A stretch of DNA of 24,699 bases from NCBI GenBank assembly GCA_035290045.1, contig DATDVH010000012.1, positions 1 to 24,699 on the forward strand, in the 5' to 3' direction. This DNA comes from DATDVH01 sp035290045. GTDB taxonomy: Bacteria > Patescibacteriota > Microgenomatia > UBA1406 > HO2-37-13b. The notes beneath the pieces were generated by a model. That model made no database searches. It was not told the origin of the DNA and saw only the letters and a list, made by a program, of their open reading frames with translations. A program made the translations under genes and the position numbers. Below are positions 8,049 through 14,714 of this stretch, in pieces (position 1 is the first letter of the stretch; each line of letters opens with the position of its first letter).

Positions 8049-8678
8049 TTAAGGGTTAGGTGTTGGGGTTGGAGTGGTTGATGGAGTTATGGTTGGAGTT
8101 GTCTGCGGACTTGGACTTGGTGTTATCTTTGATTTTTCAGATGTTGGGGTTGGAGAGGATTCATATTTTTTGCCTCCGGTGGTGATGATAATGTCGTATT
8201 CATCTGAATCATCAAGCGATTGTGAATCAACTGTTGTATCGTCAAACACAGTGAGAAGAGATTTTTGCATTTCTTGCGCAATTTCTTTAAAGCTCATTTT
8301 TGCTTTGATAGTCGTTATGGTTGTGTCGTATTCATCTGCATTGCCTGTTTTAATAGTATCTGAGTTATATCCATTTTTGGTCAGAATCTCAACCACAGAA
8401 CCTGCCTGTCCCGGAGTTCCTGTGCCATTGATCACTTTGATTTTGACTAATTTTTTGTCAATGGTTGGTTGTGGAAGTTTAGGTGAAGGCTCTGGAAGCG
8501 TAGTTGGTTCTACGATGTTCGTCTCAATCTCCGATTTTTTTGTTTTTTTGGTTTGGAATTTTAATGCAAGAATTCCTGCGATGATAAGTACTGCGATAAC
8601 TACAACTGAGAAAATCACTGTTGTTTTTTTATTATTTTCTTTTGGTTGATTGATTGAAGTTGGCATGATATCGTTCAT
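8049..8678 (-). CDS. Membrane-anchored LytR_C-domain protein with Pro/Thr-rich tail
   Basis: The 209-aa product has a short cytoplasmic N-terminus, one membrane segment (about residues 20-40, TVIFSVVVIAVLIIAGILAL), a Pro-rich linker (57-73), a LytR_C (LytR/CpsA/Psr C-terminal) domain (about 77-168, with VKIKVINGTGTPGQAGSVVEIL and YDIIITTGGK) and a low-complexity Ser/Pro/Thr tail (173-209) like a wall-spanning or glycosylated stretch. The catalytic LCP domain is absent; stand-alone LytR_C proteins are common in CPR genomes. The start at 8678 has TACAAT only 7 bases upstream, fitting a leaderless transcript; an ATG four codons later is possible. A long antisense frame over this gene is an effect of its repetitive composition. 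Confidence 0.85.
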   Translation of the reverse strand: MNDIMPTSINQPKENNKKTTVIFSVVVIAVLIIAGILALKFQTKKTKKSEIETNIVEPTTLPEPSPKLPQPTIDKKLVKIKVINGTGTPGQAGSVVEILTKNGYNSDTIKTGNADEYDTTITTIKAKMSFKEIAQEMQKSLLTVFDDTTVDSQSLDDSDEYDIIITTGGKKYESSPTPTSEKSKITPSPSPQTTPTITPSTTPTPTPNP

Positions 8679-8691
8679 AGTATGGATTGTA

Positions 8692-8787
8692 TCATATTTT
8701 TTTATAGATATGTTTCCTTCTTACAAAAAGAAATAAAAGCAGGAAAAGTAGGAAAACGGATGCTAAAGCATATAGAATAAAATTCAT
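8692..8787 (-). CDS. Possible 31-aa single-pass membrane peptide
   Basis: A short frame starts in an ATGA overlap with the stop of the restriction endonuclease gene, the classic layout for translational coupling. The product is one hydrophobic helix (FILYALASVFLLFLLLFLFV) followed by a basic tail (RRKHIYKK), as expected for a small membrane protein with its C-terminus inside. It ends 13 bases before the LytR_C gene. It could be genuine, a remnant of a gene cut by the restriction-modification insertion, or chance, since AT-rich DNA often encodes hydrophobic runs. Confidence 0.4.
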   Translation of the reverse strand: MNFILYALASVFLLFLLLFLFVRRKHIYKKI

Positions 8788-9491
8788 TGTAATAATTTCT
8801 TAAATACATCTAACGCCGTCATCAAACTTTCCGCCCGCAAAGATTTGTAATATTCCGGCTTATGGATTGGTTTATCAACTTTTCTTTCGCCCCCCAACAG
8901 GGTGATAATATTCAAATCAATATCAAAATAAGAAAGCAGGGTATGTGTTGATGGACTTCCGTATTTAACGCCGTTGTTTGTTGAATAATCTCCTCCCAAC
9001 TGGCTCTCTAATTGCAACAGAATAAATGACAAATCGGGATACACTTGTTTAAAAAGTGTAAAGTCAACGAGTATCCTTTTCATCATTGCGTTTTCTGTAT
9101 ACGCCTTGCACTCAATCGCAATTTTGAATTTCCCGTCAATATAAACATGAACATCAGTTTTTAATGTGTAATAAAAATCGCTGATATTCTTTTTGATATA
9201 TTCTTTGATTTCCGGACTTTTTATTTTATCAACATATTCTGGTTTAATTGGAATTTTAACCGTTTGTTTTTCAAGAGATAATCTTTCTTGTTTTCCGCCC
9301 ATTTCTTTCCACGCAATTTCAACTAAACTTTTTGCCATACTTTCAACAAGCAAGCCCTTTCCGGCTCTTATTACCCCGCCATAAGCTCGATCGTCGGTGT
9401 TATCTTTTGCTTTTATATCAATACCTTTTACTAAAAATTCATAAGCATTGATAAGCGACAAAACTTCTTTTGATTGTTTTTTCTGTTCCAT
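8784..9491 (-). CDS. Type II restriction endonuclease (PD-(D/E)XK fold)
   Basis: The 235-aa product probably cuts the site protected by the adjacent methyltransferase. A PD-(D/E)XK-type active site is visible: Asp113 in TLKTDVHVYIDG, then Glu127-Cys-Lys129 in KIAIECKAYTEN, with Glu50 in an upstream helix as a further candidate metal ligand. The remainder, including FILLQLESQLGGDYS, suits a stand-alone type II enzyme of this size. The gene starts one base after the methyltransferase stop (TAA-T-ATG), so the two are co-transcribed and the methylase is made first. I do not recognise the recognition specificity. Nuclease assignment rests on the motif and the methyltransferase neighbour. Confidence 0.8.
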   Translation of the reverse strand: MEQKKQSKEVLSLINAYEFLVKGIDIKAKDNTDDRAYGGVIRAGKGLLVESMAKSLVEIAWKEMGGKQERLSLEKQTVKIPIKPEYVDKIKSPEIKEYIKKNISDFYYTLKTDVHVYIDGKFKIAIECKAYTENAMMKRILVDFTLFKQVYPDLSFILLQLESQLGGDYSTNNGVKYGSPSTHTLLSYFDIDLNIITLLGGERKVDKPIHKPEYYKSLRAESLMTALDVFKKLLQ

Positions 9492-9492
9492 A

Positions 9493-10656
9493 TTATTTTT
9501 TATTAAACAAAGTTAATTCTTCTTGGGTATTGGCAAGTCGTTTCTCGGCTTTTTTATTGTATTCTTCGGATACATCTATACCAACATATTTTCTACCCAG
9601 TTTTTTTGCAACCGCAGTCGTTGTTCCAACTCCATTAAACGGGTCTAAAATTATGTCGCCACGATAACTAAATAATTTCATAGCACTACTTGCTAAATTT
9701 TCGGGAAACATTGCTGGGTGTCCGTACTCTTTCATTTTTCTTTCGGGGGCAATATTCCATTTTGCTACTACCAATTTTTTGAATTCATCGGCAGAAATAT
9801 CTATGTTTTCTCGCTCGCCTTGTTTTTTAAGATCACCCTTAGAAAAAATCTCAAGAAATTCCCAAGTATATTTCAGATATGGATTGCTTGGACTTTTCCA
9901 AGAACCCCAAGCGGTATACTTACAATTCCAGTTGTGTTTATCCCATACAATCTCACCTTTCCATATCAGTTTTTCATTCATGAAAAAGTTAGAGATGATG
10001 TGGTGTATGGGAATATAATCCGAAAATAAAGGCTGAACATTAACAATTATTCTTCCACCATATTTTAATACACGGATACTCTCTCTAAAAACAGAGAATA
10101 ATTTATCAAAATAATCATTCCAATCCGTTCCGTCCGTGTGGTTTTCATAATCAAGCCCAAAATTATAAGGTGGTGAAGTAAAAATTAGATCAACCGAATT
10201 ATCTGGAAATTGCTTTAATACTTTTGCGCTATCGCCAGTTATAATTTTATTAACAAAATTTTCAGGCAAGATATTATTTTGCTTTGAAAAAGTATGATTT
10301 TGAGCGTAATAATAGATCCCTCTCCTTTTTTCCTTATCTTTTCTGTTTTTTACTTTTCTTTCTTTGTTATACCCAACATAAAGACGCTTACTGCCTTTTA
10401 AGCCATAACTTTTTATATTTTCAATATTTTTTACAACTGTATCCAAAACCTGATTAAATCCGTTATTTGATCGGACTAACTCAGCATTATTTTTGAACGC
10501 AGGGAAATCAATCTGACGCAAATTTATAACTAAATTGTTATTATCAATTTCAAAATGAATATCCTCTTTTGGATATTGACCAAAAAAATCGCGCAAGTCG
10601 TCTTTATGTTTACTAATCGCGATTGATGAAATTTTTATCGCCTTGTATTCATTCAT
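9493..10656 (-). CDS. Beta-class DNA methyltransferase of a type II restriction-modification system
   Basis: The 387-aa product has the catalytic motif IV TSPPYN at residues 160-165 before the SAM-binding motif I DPFNGVGTT at 338-346, the order that defines the beta class; HPAMFPENL (313-321) is the conserved segment preceding motif I. TSPPY is most often seen in N4-cytosine methyltransferases, but some N6-adenine enzymes share it, so the methylated base is not settled. An N-terminal extension of about 120 residues, rich in Lys and Arg near 95-112, may help in target recognition. The start is one base after the stop of the damaged controller gene upstream, and the nuclease gene follows after one base, giving a compact C-M-R operon. 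Confidence 0.93.
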   Translation of the reverse strand: MNEYKAIKISSIAISKHKDDLRDFFGQYPKEDIHFEIDNNNLVINLRQIDFPAFKNNAELVRSNNGFNQVLDTVVKNIENIKSYGLKGSKRLYVGYNKERKVKNRKDKEKRRGIYYYAQNHTFSKQNNILPENFVNKIITGDSAKVLKQFPDNSVDLIFTSPPYNFGLDYENHTDGTDWNDYFDKLFSVFRESIRVLKYGGRIIVNVQPLFSDYIPIHHIISNFFMNEKLIWKGEIVWDKHNWNCKYTAWGSWKSPSNPYLKYTWEFLEIFSKGDLKKQGERENIDISADEFKKLVVAKWNIAPERKMKEYGHPAMFPENLASSAMKLFSYRGDIILDPFNGVGTTTAVAKKLGRKYVGIDVSEEYNKKAEKRLANTQEELTLFNKK

Positions 10657-10657
10657 A

Positions 10658-10825
10658 TTATTTAATTAAATCCTCAATTGGCACATCCAACGCTTTCGCG
10701 ATTTTTTTAAGCGTTTCAACTGTTGAGTTTTGTTGTTTTTCCGCTTCAATGTTGATTATTGTATTATTGGAAACATCGGCAAGCCGAGCCAACTTTTCAT
10801 GCGACAGGCATAGTTTTTCTCTAAA
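10658..10825 (-). pseudogene. Damaged XRE-family controller (C protein-like) of the restriction-modification operon
   Basis: In the frame ending at 10658 the translation reads REKLCLSHEKLARLADVS, then NTIINIEAEKQQ and TVETLKKIAKALDVPIEDLIK, a near-complete Cro/C1-type helix-turn-helix. No usable start codon is present: an in-frame TAG (10826-10828) precedes the helix-turn-helix, and upstream of it the same frame continues SEYFGNIKL, which looks like its natural N-terminus. A promoter-like pair (TTTACT, 17 bases, TAATAT, about 10834-10862) sits just ahead. The stop lies one base before the methyltransferase ATG. It is best read as a controller gene inactivated by a nonsense mutation or truncation; a read error is possible. 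Confidence 0.7.
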
Positions 10826-10978
10826 CTACAATTTAATATTACCAAAATATTCTGAAATAGTAAAGAAAAAAGGGAGTTCCTTAACCTTTTCCGCGTCGGG
10901 AAGGAGGAGCAAGGAAAAGTTTTGTTTTCCTTTTAGAAGAAAAAATCCAGCGTGCGCGAAATCAAAAAAAAATGTGAA

Positions 10979-11040
10979 CAGAACTTTTCTATGGTGTGGC
11001 GAGCGTTAGCGAGCGGCGGCGGGGTGGTTCAGTCGTTCTG
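10979..11040. repeat. GC-rich patch with short direct and inverted repeats
   Basis: GCGAGC occurs twice around TTA (10999-11015), followed by a run of GGC/GGG triplets, in sharp contrast to the AT-rich surroundings. CAGAAC (10979-10984) and GTTCTG (11035-11040) form flanking inverted repeats. It lies between the restriction-modification operon and the acetyltransferase fragment and may be an intergenic repeat or the scar of an insertion. Confidence 0.4.
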
Positions 11041-11175
11041 CTCAAAATTGGTTCGTGCAAGGTTTAGAATGGGGTCAAAAATATAGAGATCATACTCCTC
11101 GATCGTTTTAAGCCCTATTTTTTTATAGAGTTTTTGTCCCTGTTCTGATGATAATAGATGTGTGGTTCTTTTTCC
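11029..11175 (-). pseudogene. C-terminal fragment of a GNAT-family N-acetyltransferase
   Basis: In this frame 48 residues read THLLSSEQGQKLYKKIGLK, then TIEEYDLYIFDPILN and a short tail before a TGA stop. The pattern of Ser-Ser, Gly, LYKKIG and a following beta strand is the usual end of an acetyl-CoA-dependent GNAT domain. The N-terminal two thirds, including the acetyl-CoA pyrophosphate loop, are missing, and the fragment begins right at the edge of repeat copy 1. The frame opened by the repeat's own ATG (MFNMEKEP) is different and stops after 23 codons. This is the relic of a gene cut by the rearrangement that put the repeat here. Confidence 0.6.
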
Positions 11176-11361
11176 ATGTTGAACATGATAGACTATACTT
11201 ATTCAAAAAAAATTTGTCACTGACAGGCTTGTCAAAATATAGTTTGAGGCTTGAAGAAAGATAATCATTGACGAAAATAAATAGTGTATAATTATTGATA
11301 TGACGCATTGAGCGACACTTCTTAAAAACTATTACGAAAAAGAACACAATAAAATCATCTT
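11162..11361. repeat. Divergent promoter/HTH-leader cassette, copy 1
   Basis: Copy 1 is the most complete copy. Left to right it holds the start of a minus-strand frame (MFNMEKEP), a minus-strand promoter (GTGACA, 17 bases, TATAGT; the ATG is 5 bases after the -10), the palindrome TGACA-GGCT-TGTCA, a plus-strand TATAAT and an ATG 7 bases later, then the start of the small HTH-like frame. That frame has TGA as its fourth codon and runs out soon after the NYYEKEHNKI segment. The methyltransferase operon starts at 11384, right after the repeat ends. Most of it is shared at high identity with copies 2 and 3. Confidence 0.85.
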
Positions 11362-11383
11362 ACTAAAAAAATAAATCAAACAG

Positions 11384-12184
11384 ATGGCAATGAGTGGTTA
11401 TACTTTTTTTATGGTTAATTGCGAATTTGAAAATAAAAGATTAAACATAAGTGCCAAAAAAAGAAAATCTCGCATTTCTATTTTGTTACATTACTTTACC
11501 GGAGGCGGCGGAAAAGAATTTGAGGTGTATAAAAATCCCGATCAATACGATGACGGTGCGCATAGTAAATTATACCAAAGAGATAATTTAGCAAGAGGTG
11601 TTGCAGACGTAATAGAGATCAATGTTCCAAATATGCAAAATACATCAATTTTAGATATAGGAGCAGGTACAGGAATTTTTTCATTAGAACTTGCAAGAAG
11701 AGGATTTGTAGTCATTGCGCTTGACCTATTTTCAGAACCTCTTAATAAATTGAATGAAAAAGCAAAAACAGAAGGATTAGTATCGCAGGTTAAAATTGTT
11801 CAAGGAGATATGAATCTATCATGGCCTTTTGATGATAATTCTTTTAGCTCGGTCGTTTCGTTAAGAGCGACAAGATATATTAATGATTTTGATGCATGGC
11901 TTGGAGAAGTATATAGAGTTTTAAAACCTCATGGAACTTTTGTTCTACCAGTATTTTTTGTTGATACAATACCTTGGAAAAGACACTCATATAAAGGTTT
12001 TCACCAAAAAACAAGCGTAAGAGCAATAATGAACAGTATAATATACGCAGGTTTTGTAGTTGATGCCGAAGCAAGTCAAAAATACACCAAGGTTGTTGAT
12101 AAAAGTCGTGGAGCAAGGGAGGTACCTTTTTATTATCAGCCAACTTTCATTGTTGCAAAGAAATATGGATACGGCTCAATATAA
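11384..12184 (+). CDS. Class I SAM-dependent methyltransferase
   Basis: The 266-aa product has the Rossmann methyltransferase core: motif I SILDIGAGTGIFSLELARRG (about residues 88-107), the acidic residue of motif II in VIALDL, motif III near VKIVQGDMNLSWPFDDNSF and motif IV-V around VVSLRATRYINDFDAWLGEVYRVLKPHG. About 55 residues precede the core, including a Lys/Arg-rich stretch and GGGGKEF. It leads a plus-strand operon (8 bases to the next gene) placed just after repeat copy 1, which probably supplies the promoter. An ATG two codons later is an alternative start. The substrate is unknown; the setting suggests a tailoring step on a small molecule rather than nucleic-acid methylation. Confidence 0.85.
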   Translation: MAMSGYTFFMVNCEFENKRLNISAKKRKSRISILLHYFTGGGGKEFEVYKNPDQYDDGAHSKLYQRDNLARGVADVIEINVPNMQNTSILDIGAGTGIFSLELARRGFVVIALDLFSEPLNKLNEKAKTEGLVSQVKIVQGDMNLSWPFDDNSFSSVVSLRATRYINDFDAWLGEVYRVLKPHGTFVLPVFFVDTIPWKRHSYKGFHQKTSVRAIMNSIIYAGFVVDAEASQKYTKVVDKSRGAREVPFYYQPTFIVAKKYGYGSI

Positions 12185-12192
12185 AAATATTT

Positions 12193-13002
12193 ATGCATAT
12201 ATTTGATGACTTCAGCAGTTCATTTAATCCACATTGGACACAAGTGACCACAGGTGGCGGAAAACTATCGATTGCTCAATCGGTACTGATAATGAGTTTC
12301 GAATCAGCACGACAAGACAAATATACCGATGCGCAAATAGATGACTATACTATGTTGTCCAGATCAGACTATCTCTGGAATCCTCCTTTGCGTATGACGA
12401 TACGCGCTCGTTCATCACATCCTGCATCGACTCAGGAGAGTACCATTAAAAGTAAGGGAATTTTACGTGGTACTGCTGGTTTTGGTTTTTGGAATAAGCC
12501 TTTTACTATGCAAGGAAATATTTTTACCTTACCTGAATCAATTTGGTTTTTCTACTCTGCGCCTCCCTCTGATATGACTCTTGTTCCAGATCTCCCTGGG
12601 TGGGGATGGAAAGCGCAAGTAATTCACACGCTTCGTCTTGGAGCTCTTTCTCATATTATTCCCTTAACAGTTACAGTACTTCATAACAGAATAACAGGTA
12701 ACGCTCATCCAGATAGTCGATGGATGCAGAAGTTTTCAGGAGCTCATGAGGCCTTAATAACCGACGATATGATACAATGGCACACGTATACATTGGAATG
12801 GCGTAAAAATGAGTCAACTTTCTGGGTTGATGACAAGCTTGTTTTGCGAGCGCCACAATCACCGACTCATTCTCTTGGGTTTGTCGCATGGATAGATAAT
12901 GCATATGCGGTAGCAACGCCTCGTGGGAAACTGCACTTTGGGAGAGTAGCAAGCGAATCACAATGGTTAGAAATAGATTCTATAAAGATTGACTCATTGT
13001 AA
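12193..13002 (+). CDS. Concanavalin A-like / GH16-like beta-sandwich protein
   Basis: The 269-aa product has a beta-rich layout with many Trp and aromatic residues. HIFDDFSSSFNPHWTQVTTGGGKLSI at the start and WHTYTLEWRKNESTFWVDDKLVLRAP plus LGFVAWIDN near the end are characteristic of laminarinase-like (GH16) or LamG sandwiches, where the substrate-facing strand normally reads HxYxxEWxxxxxxxyVDG. The catalytic ExDxxE of active GH16 hydrolases is not evident, and there is no signal peptide, so it may bind or process a sugar-containing intermediate inside the cell. It lies 8 bases after the methyltransferase and 3 bases before the isomerase gene. The codon use looks less AT-rich than its neighbours'. 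Confidence 0.6.
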   Translation: MHIFDDFSSSFNPHWTQVTTGGGKLSIAQSVLIMSFESARQDKYTDAQIDDYTMLSRSDYLWNPPLRMTIRARSSHPASTQESTIKSKGILRGTAGFGFWNKPFTMQGNIFTLPESIWFFYSAPPSDMTLVPDLPGWGWKAQVIHTLRLGALSHIIPLTVTVLHNRITGNAHPDSRWMQKFSGAHEALITDDMIQWHTYTLEWRKNESTFWVDDKLVLRAPQSPTHSLGFVAWIDNAYAVATPRGKLHFGRVASESQWLEIDSIKIDSL

Positions 13003-13005
13003 GTT

Positions 13006-13803
13006 ATGAAGAAAAAAAATCATCAAGCTCAAATCAGTTTTTCAATAGCTGATCTTCCTTTGAACATTCATATAGAATCCCTTTTTGATCTTGCTAAGAA
13101 GTGCGATGTAGACGGCATTGAAATAGTATTAGGATATAAAACCTTTTCAAAGATTCAATGGTTGGCAAAACTTTCTCGCCACTATTGTATTCCCATTCTT
13201 TCAATACATCAACCACTTTTTATCAGTAAGTTGTTTTATAGTCCAGATAAGGTTTTTCAAATAACGCAGTTTTTCCAAGCAAAACTTATTATTCATCCTC
13301 TAAGATCACAACCTATCGCCAGCCCAAGACAGCTCGATTATCTCTTCTATATGTCCCAGTTACAAAAAAAATATAACGTTGAAGTGCTTCTTGAAAATAT
13401 GTCTCTTATGAGTTCCTTACCACTGTATAAATATTTCTCTAAAGCTGAGATATCAACTACAAAAATTATGGACATATATAAGATAAGTAAAAAATATCAT
13501 TTTGGTATTACCTTTGACACCAGTCACTTTAGCATTTCAAATATTCATGAAAATAAGGATTTCAAATTTGTTCTTCCGAACATAAAGAACATACATTTAA
13601 GTGATTTTGACAAGGACTGTCAACACTTGCCATTAGGAAGAGGGATATTAGAGGTAAGACAGTTTCTTCAATTTTTGAAAAAATCCCATTATAGTCACCT
13701 AATCACTCTTGAATTATCGCCCCATTTTTATTCCCCATTCCACTTCTATAGTTATGATATATATGATTCAATACAGATTATAAGAGCAATATATAGTAAT
13801 TGA
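13006..13803 (+). CDS. Sugar-phosphate isomerase/epimerase-like TIM-barrel protein
   Basis: The 265-aa product resembles the xylose isomerase-like / AP endonuclease 2 superfamily, whose TIM barrels bind divalent metals. Signature segments appear in order: CDVDGIEIVLG near residue 35, ILSIHQPLF, VEVLLENMSL (candidate metal Glu), FGITFDTSHFSI (Asp and His), IKNIHLSDF with HLPLGRG (His, Asp, Gly-rich turn) and LITLELSP (Glu). These match the conserved metal-binding strands. The substrate could be a sugar, inositol or hydroxy-acid isomer. It is the third gene of the operon behind repeat copy 1. Its end is 27 bases from the convergent kinase-like gene, with only a T-run between. Confidence 0.8.
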   Translation: MKKKNHQAQISFSIADLPLNIHIESLFDLAKKCDVDGIEIVLGYKTFSKIQWLAKLSRHYCIPILSIHQPLFISKLFYSPDKVFQITQFFQAKLIIHPLRSQPIASPRQLDYLFYMSQLQKKYNVEVLLENMSLMSSLPLYKYFSKAEISTTKIMDIYKISKKYHFGITFDTSHFSISNIHENKDFKFVLPNIKNIHLSDFDKDCQHLPLGRGILEVRQFLQFLKKSHYSHLITLELSPHFYSPFHFYSYDIYDSIQIIRAIYSN

Positions 13804-13830
13804 ATTTTTTTTAAAGATGAAAACCTCAAT

Positions 13831-14580
13831 TTATATAGTAATTTTTTTAGCAAGAAAATCTTTAATTGTAGTGCTCACGTAACTTGCTACTTCTTCGGGC
13901 ATAATATTAGAGGTGTTGAGTTCATAAATTTGAACATTTGACCGTTTACTCACAACGTTCAGGGCTTCATCATATTGATGTTGTAGTCGAGAAAGATGAT
14001 GAGTTTGTTCATGCATGTGTCTCCATTTCTTCCTCTCAGGTTTTGTAGAATTTGCTCTTTCTAATGCTATTCTTTTTTCAATTCTTGAGACAGCTTCATC
14101 AGGAGGAACAGTTAAAAAAAAGATGATATCACGGAAATAAATACCTGTCATACGTTGAATATGTGTTATTCTATCGTCCATGTTTTTTTTTGCTAACAAT
14201 GGCGAGTAAAAAATTGCGTAAACCGCAGGATCAATTAGGTAATCTCTTGACCCTATGACTATATCTGGTTTAATTCTTCGAATTAACCCAGGTTCAATAA
14301 TTCTTCCTTGCAACAGAACGTTTAATACATTCGCGCAAAGTACACAACGTTTATTACAGGTTCTATCAGCAATCTCATGTAAACTATCAACAACATTGAG
14401 AAGTCTTTGATAATGATTTTGTTTATACCCTTCTACTATAGAATATGCAGGTCGTGATATTCTTGCCACACGATTATCTTGTCCTAACGTAGTGACTACG
14501 ATACCAGTTACCGTACTTTTTCCTGCTCCATCAATACCAGTGATTGATACTTTTAATGGGTTTAAATTCTCTTTGTTCAT
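13831..14580 (-). CDS. Thymidylate kinase-like P-loop NMP kinase
   Basis: The frame reaches upstream to a TTG at 14619, but that would begin inside the promoter; the ATG at 14580 gives a 249-aa protein starting just before its P-loop. The P-loop is GIDGAGKST (residues 15-23), characteristic of dTMP kinases, and IGSRDYLIDP resembles the family DRY/DRW phosphoryl-acceptor strand. The lid region is long and basic (ERANSTKPERKKWRHMHEQ). Unusual is a Cys cluster, TCNKRCVLC, in the segment that normally holds the substrate-binding helices. A canonical housekeeping dTMP kinase is shorter (about 210 aa), so a paralogue acting on a nucleotide, sugar-nucleoside or other small molecule is likely. Confidence 0.75.
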   Translation of the reverse strand: MNKENLNPLKVSITGIDGAGKSTVTGIVVTTLGQDNRVARISRPAYSIVEGYKQNHYQRLLNVVDSLHEIADRTCNKRCVLCANVLNVLLQGRIIEPGLIRRIKPDIVIGSRDYLIDPAVYAIFYSPLLAKKNMDDRITHIQRMTGIYFRDIIFFLTVPPDEAVSRIEKRIALERANSTKPERKKWRHMHEQTHHLSRLQHQYDEALNVVSKRSNVQIYELNTSNIMPEEVASYVSTTIKDFLAKKITI

Positions 14581-14604
14581 ATTGGTGAGTATTATTTGTA
14601 CTAC

Positions 14605-14633
14605 ACTATACTCACTCAATAAAAATTTGTCAT
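14605..14633 (-). promoter_or_regulatory. Minus-strand promoter in repeat copy 2
   Basis: Read on the minus strand: ATGACA (14633-14628), 17 bases, TATAGT (14610-14605). The predicted start lies about 18 bases from the kinase-like ATG at 14580. The equivalent promoters in copy 1 (GTGACA) and copy 3 (ATGACT) keep exactly the same 17-base spacing and the same -10 box. Confidence 0.6.
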
Positions 14634-14648
14634 TGACAGGCTTGTCAA
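14633..14648. promoter_or_regulatory. Palindromic operator candidate TTGACA-N4-TGTCAA
   Basis: A perfect 6-base inverted repeat with a GGCT spacer adjoins the minus-strand -35 box and lies about 55 bases ahead of the plus-strand -10. Copy 1 keeps it as TGACA-GGCT-TGTCA; copy 3 has lost it by deletion. It is suited to a dimeric helix-turn-helix repressor that controls both directions. Confidence 0.5.
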
Positions 14649-14701
14649 TATCTATATTGGGGCTTGAGAAAAAGTATAGTTGTTGACGTAAATGAATCGT
14701 G

Positions 14702-14707
14702 TATAAT
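14702..14707 (+). promoter_or_regulatory. Plus-strand -10 box for leaderless translation
   Basis: TATAAT lies 7 bases before the ATG at 14715, so transcription should begin at or within a base of the start codon. A TTGTTG hexamer 16 bases upstream is a weak -35; TTGACG is present but too close (13 bases). The same arrangement is preserved in copy 1. Confidence 0.5.
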
Positions 14708-14714
14708 TATTGAT

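Noticed and set aside
8074..8649. 191-codon open frame antisense to the LytR_C gene
   Set aside because: The sense strand encodes a clear membrane segment, a LytR_C domain and a Pro/Thr tail; the antisense frame is a by-product of the repetitive codon composition.
10623..11009. 128-codon plus-strand frame over the controller and intergenic region
   Set aside because: It is antisense to the recognisable XRE helix-turn-helix and its product looks like no natural protein.
14581..14619. TTG start adding 13 residues to the thymidylate kinase-like protein
   Set aside because: The added codons cover the promoter's -10 box (14605-14610), so they would not be transcribed.
14664..14714. Longer start for the HTH-like ORF (from 14664)
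   Set aside because: The extra codons overlap the promoter; the -10 box is within them, so the ATG at 14715 is the real start.
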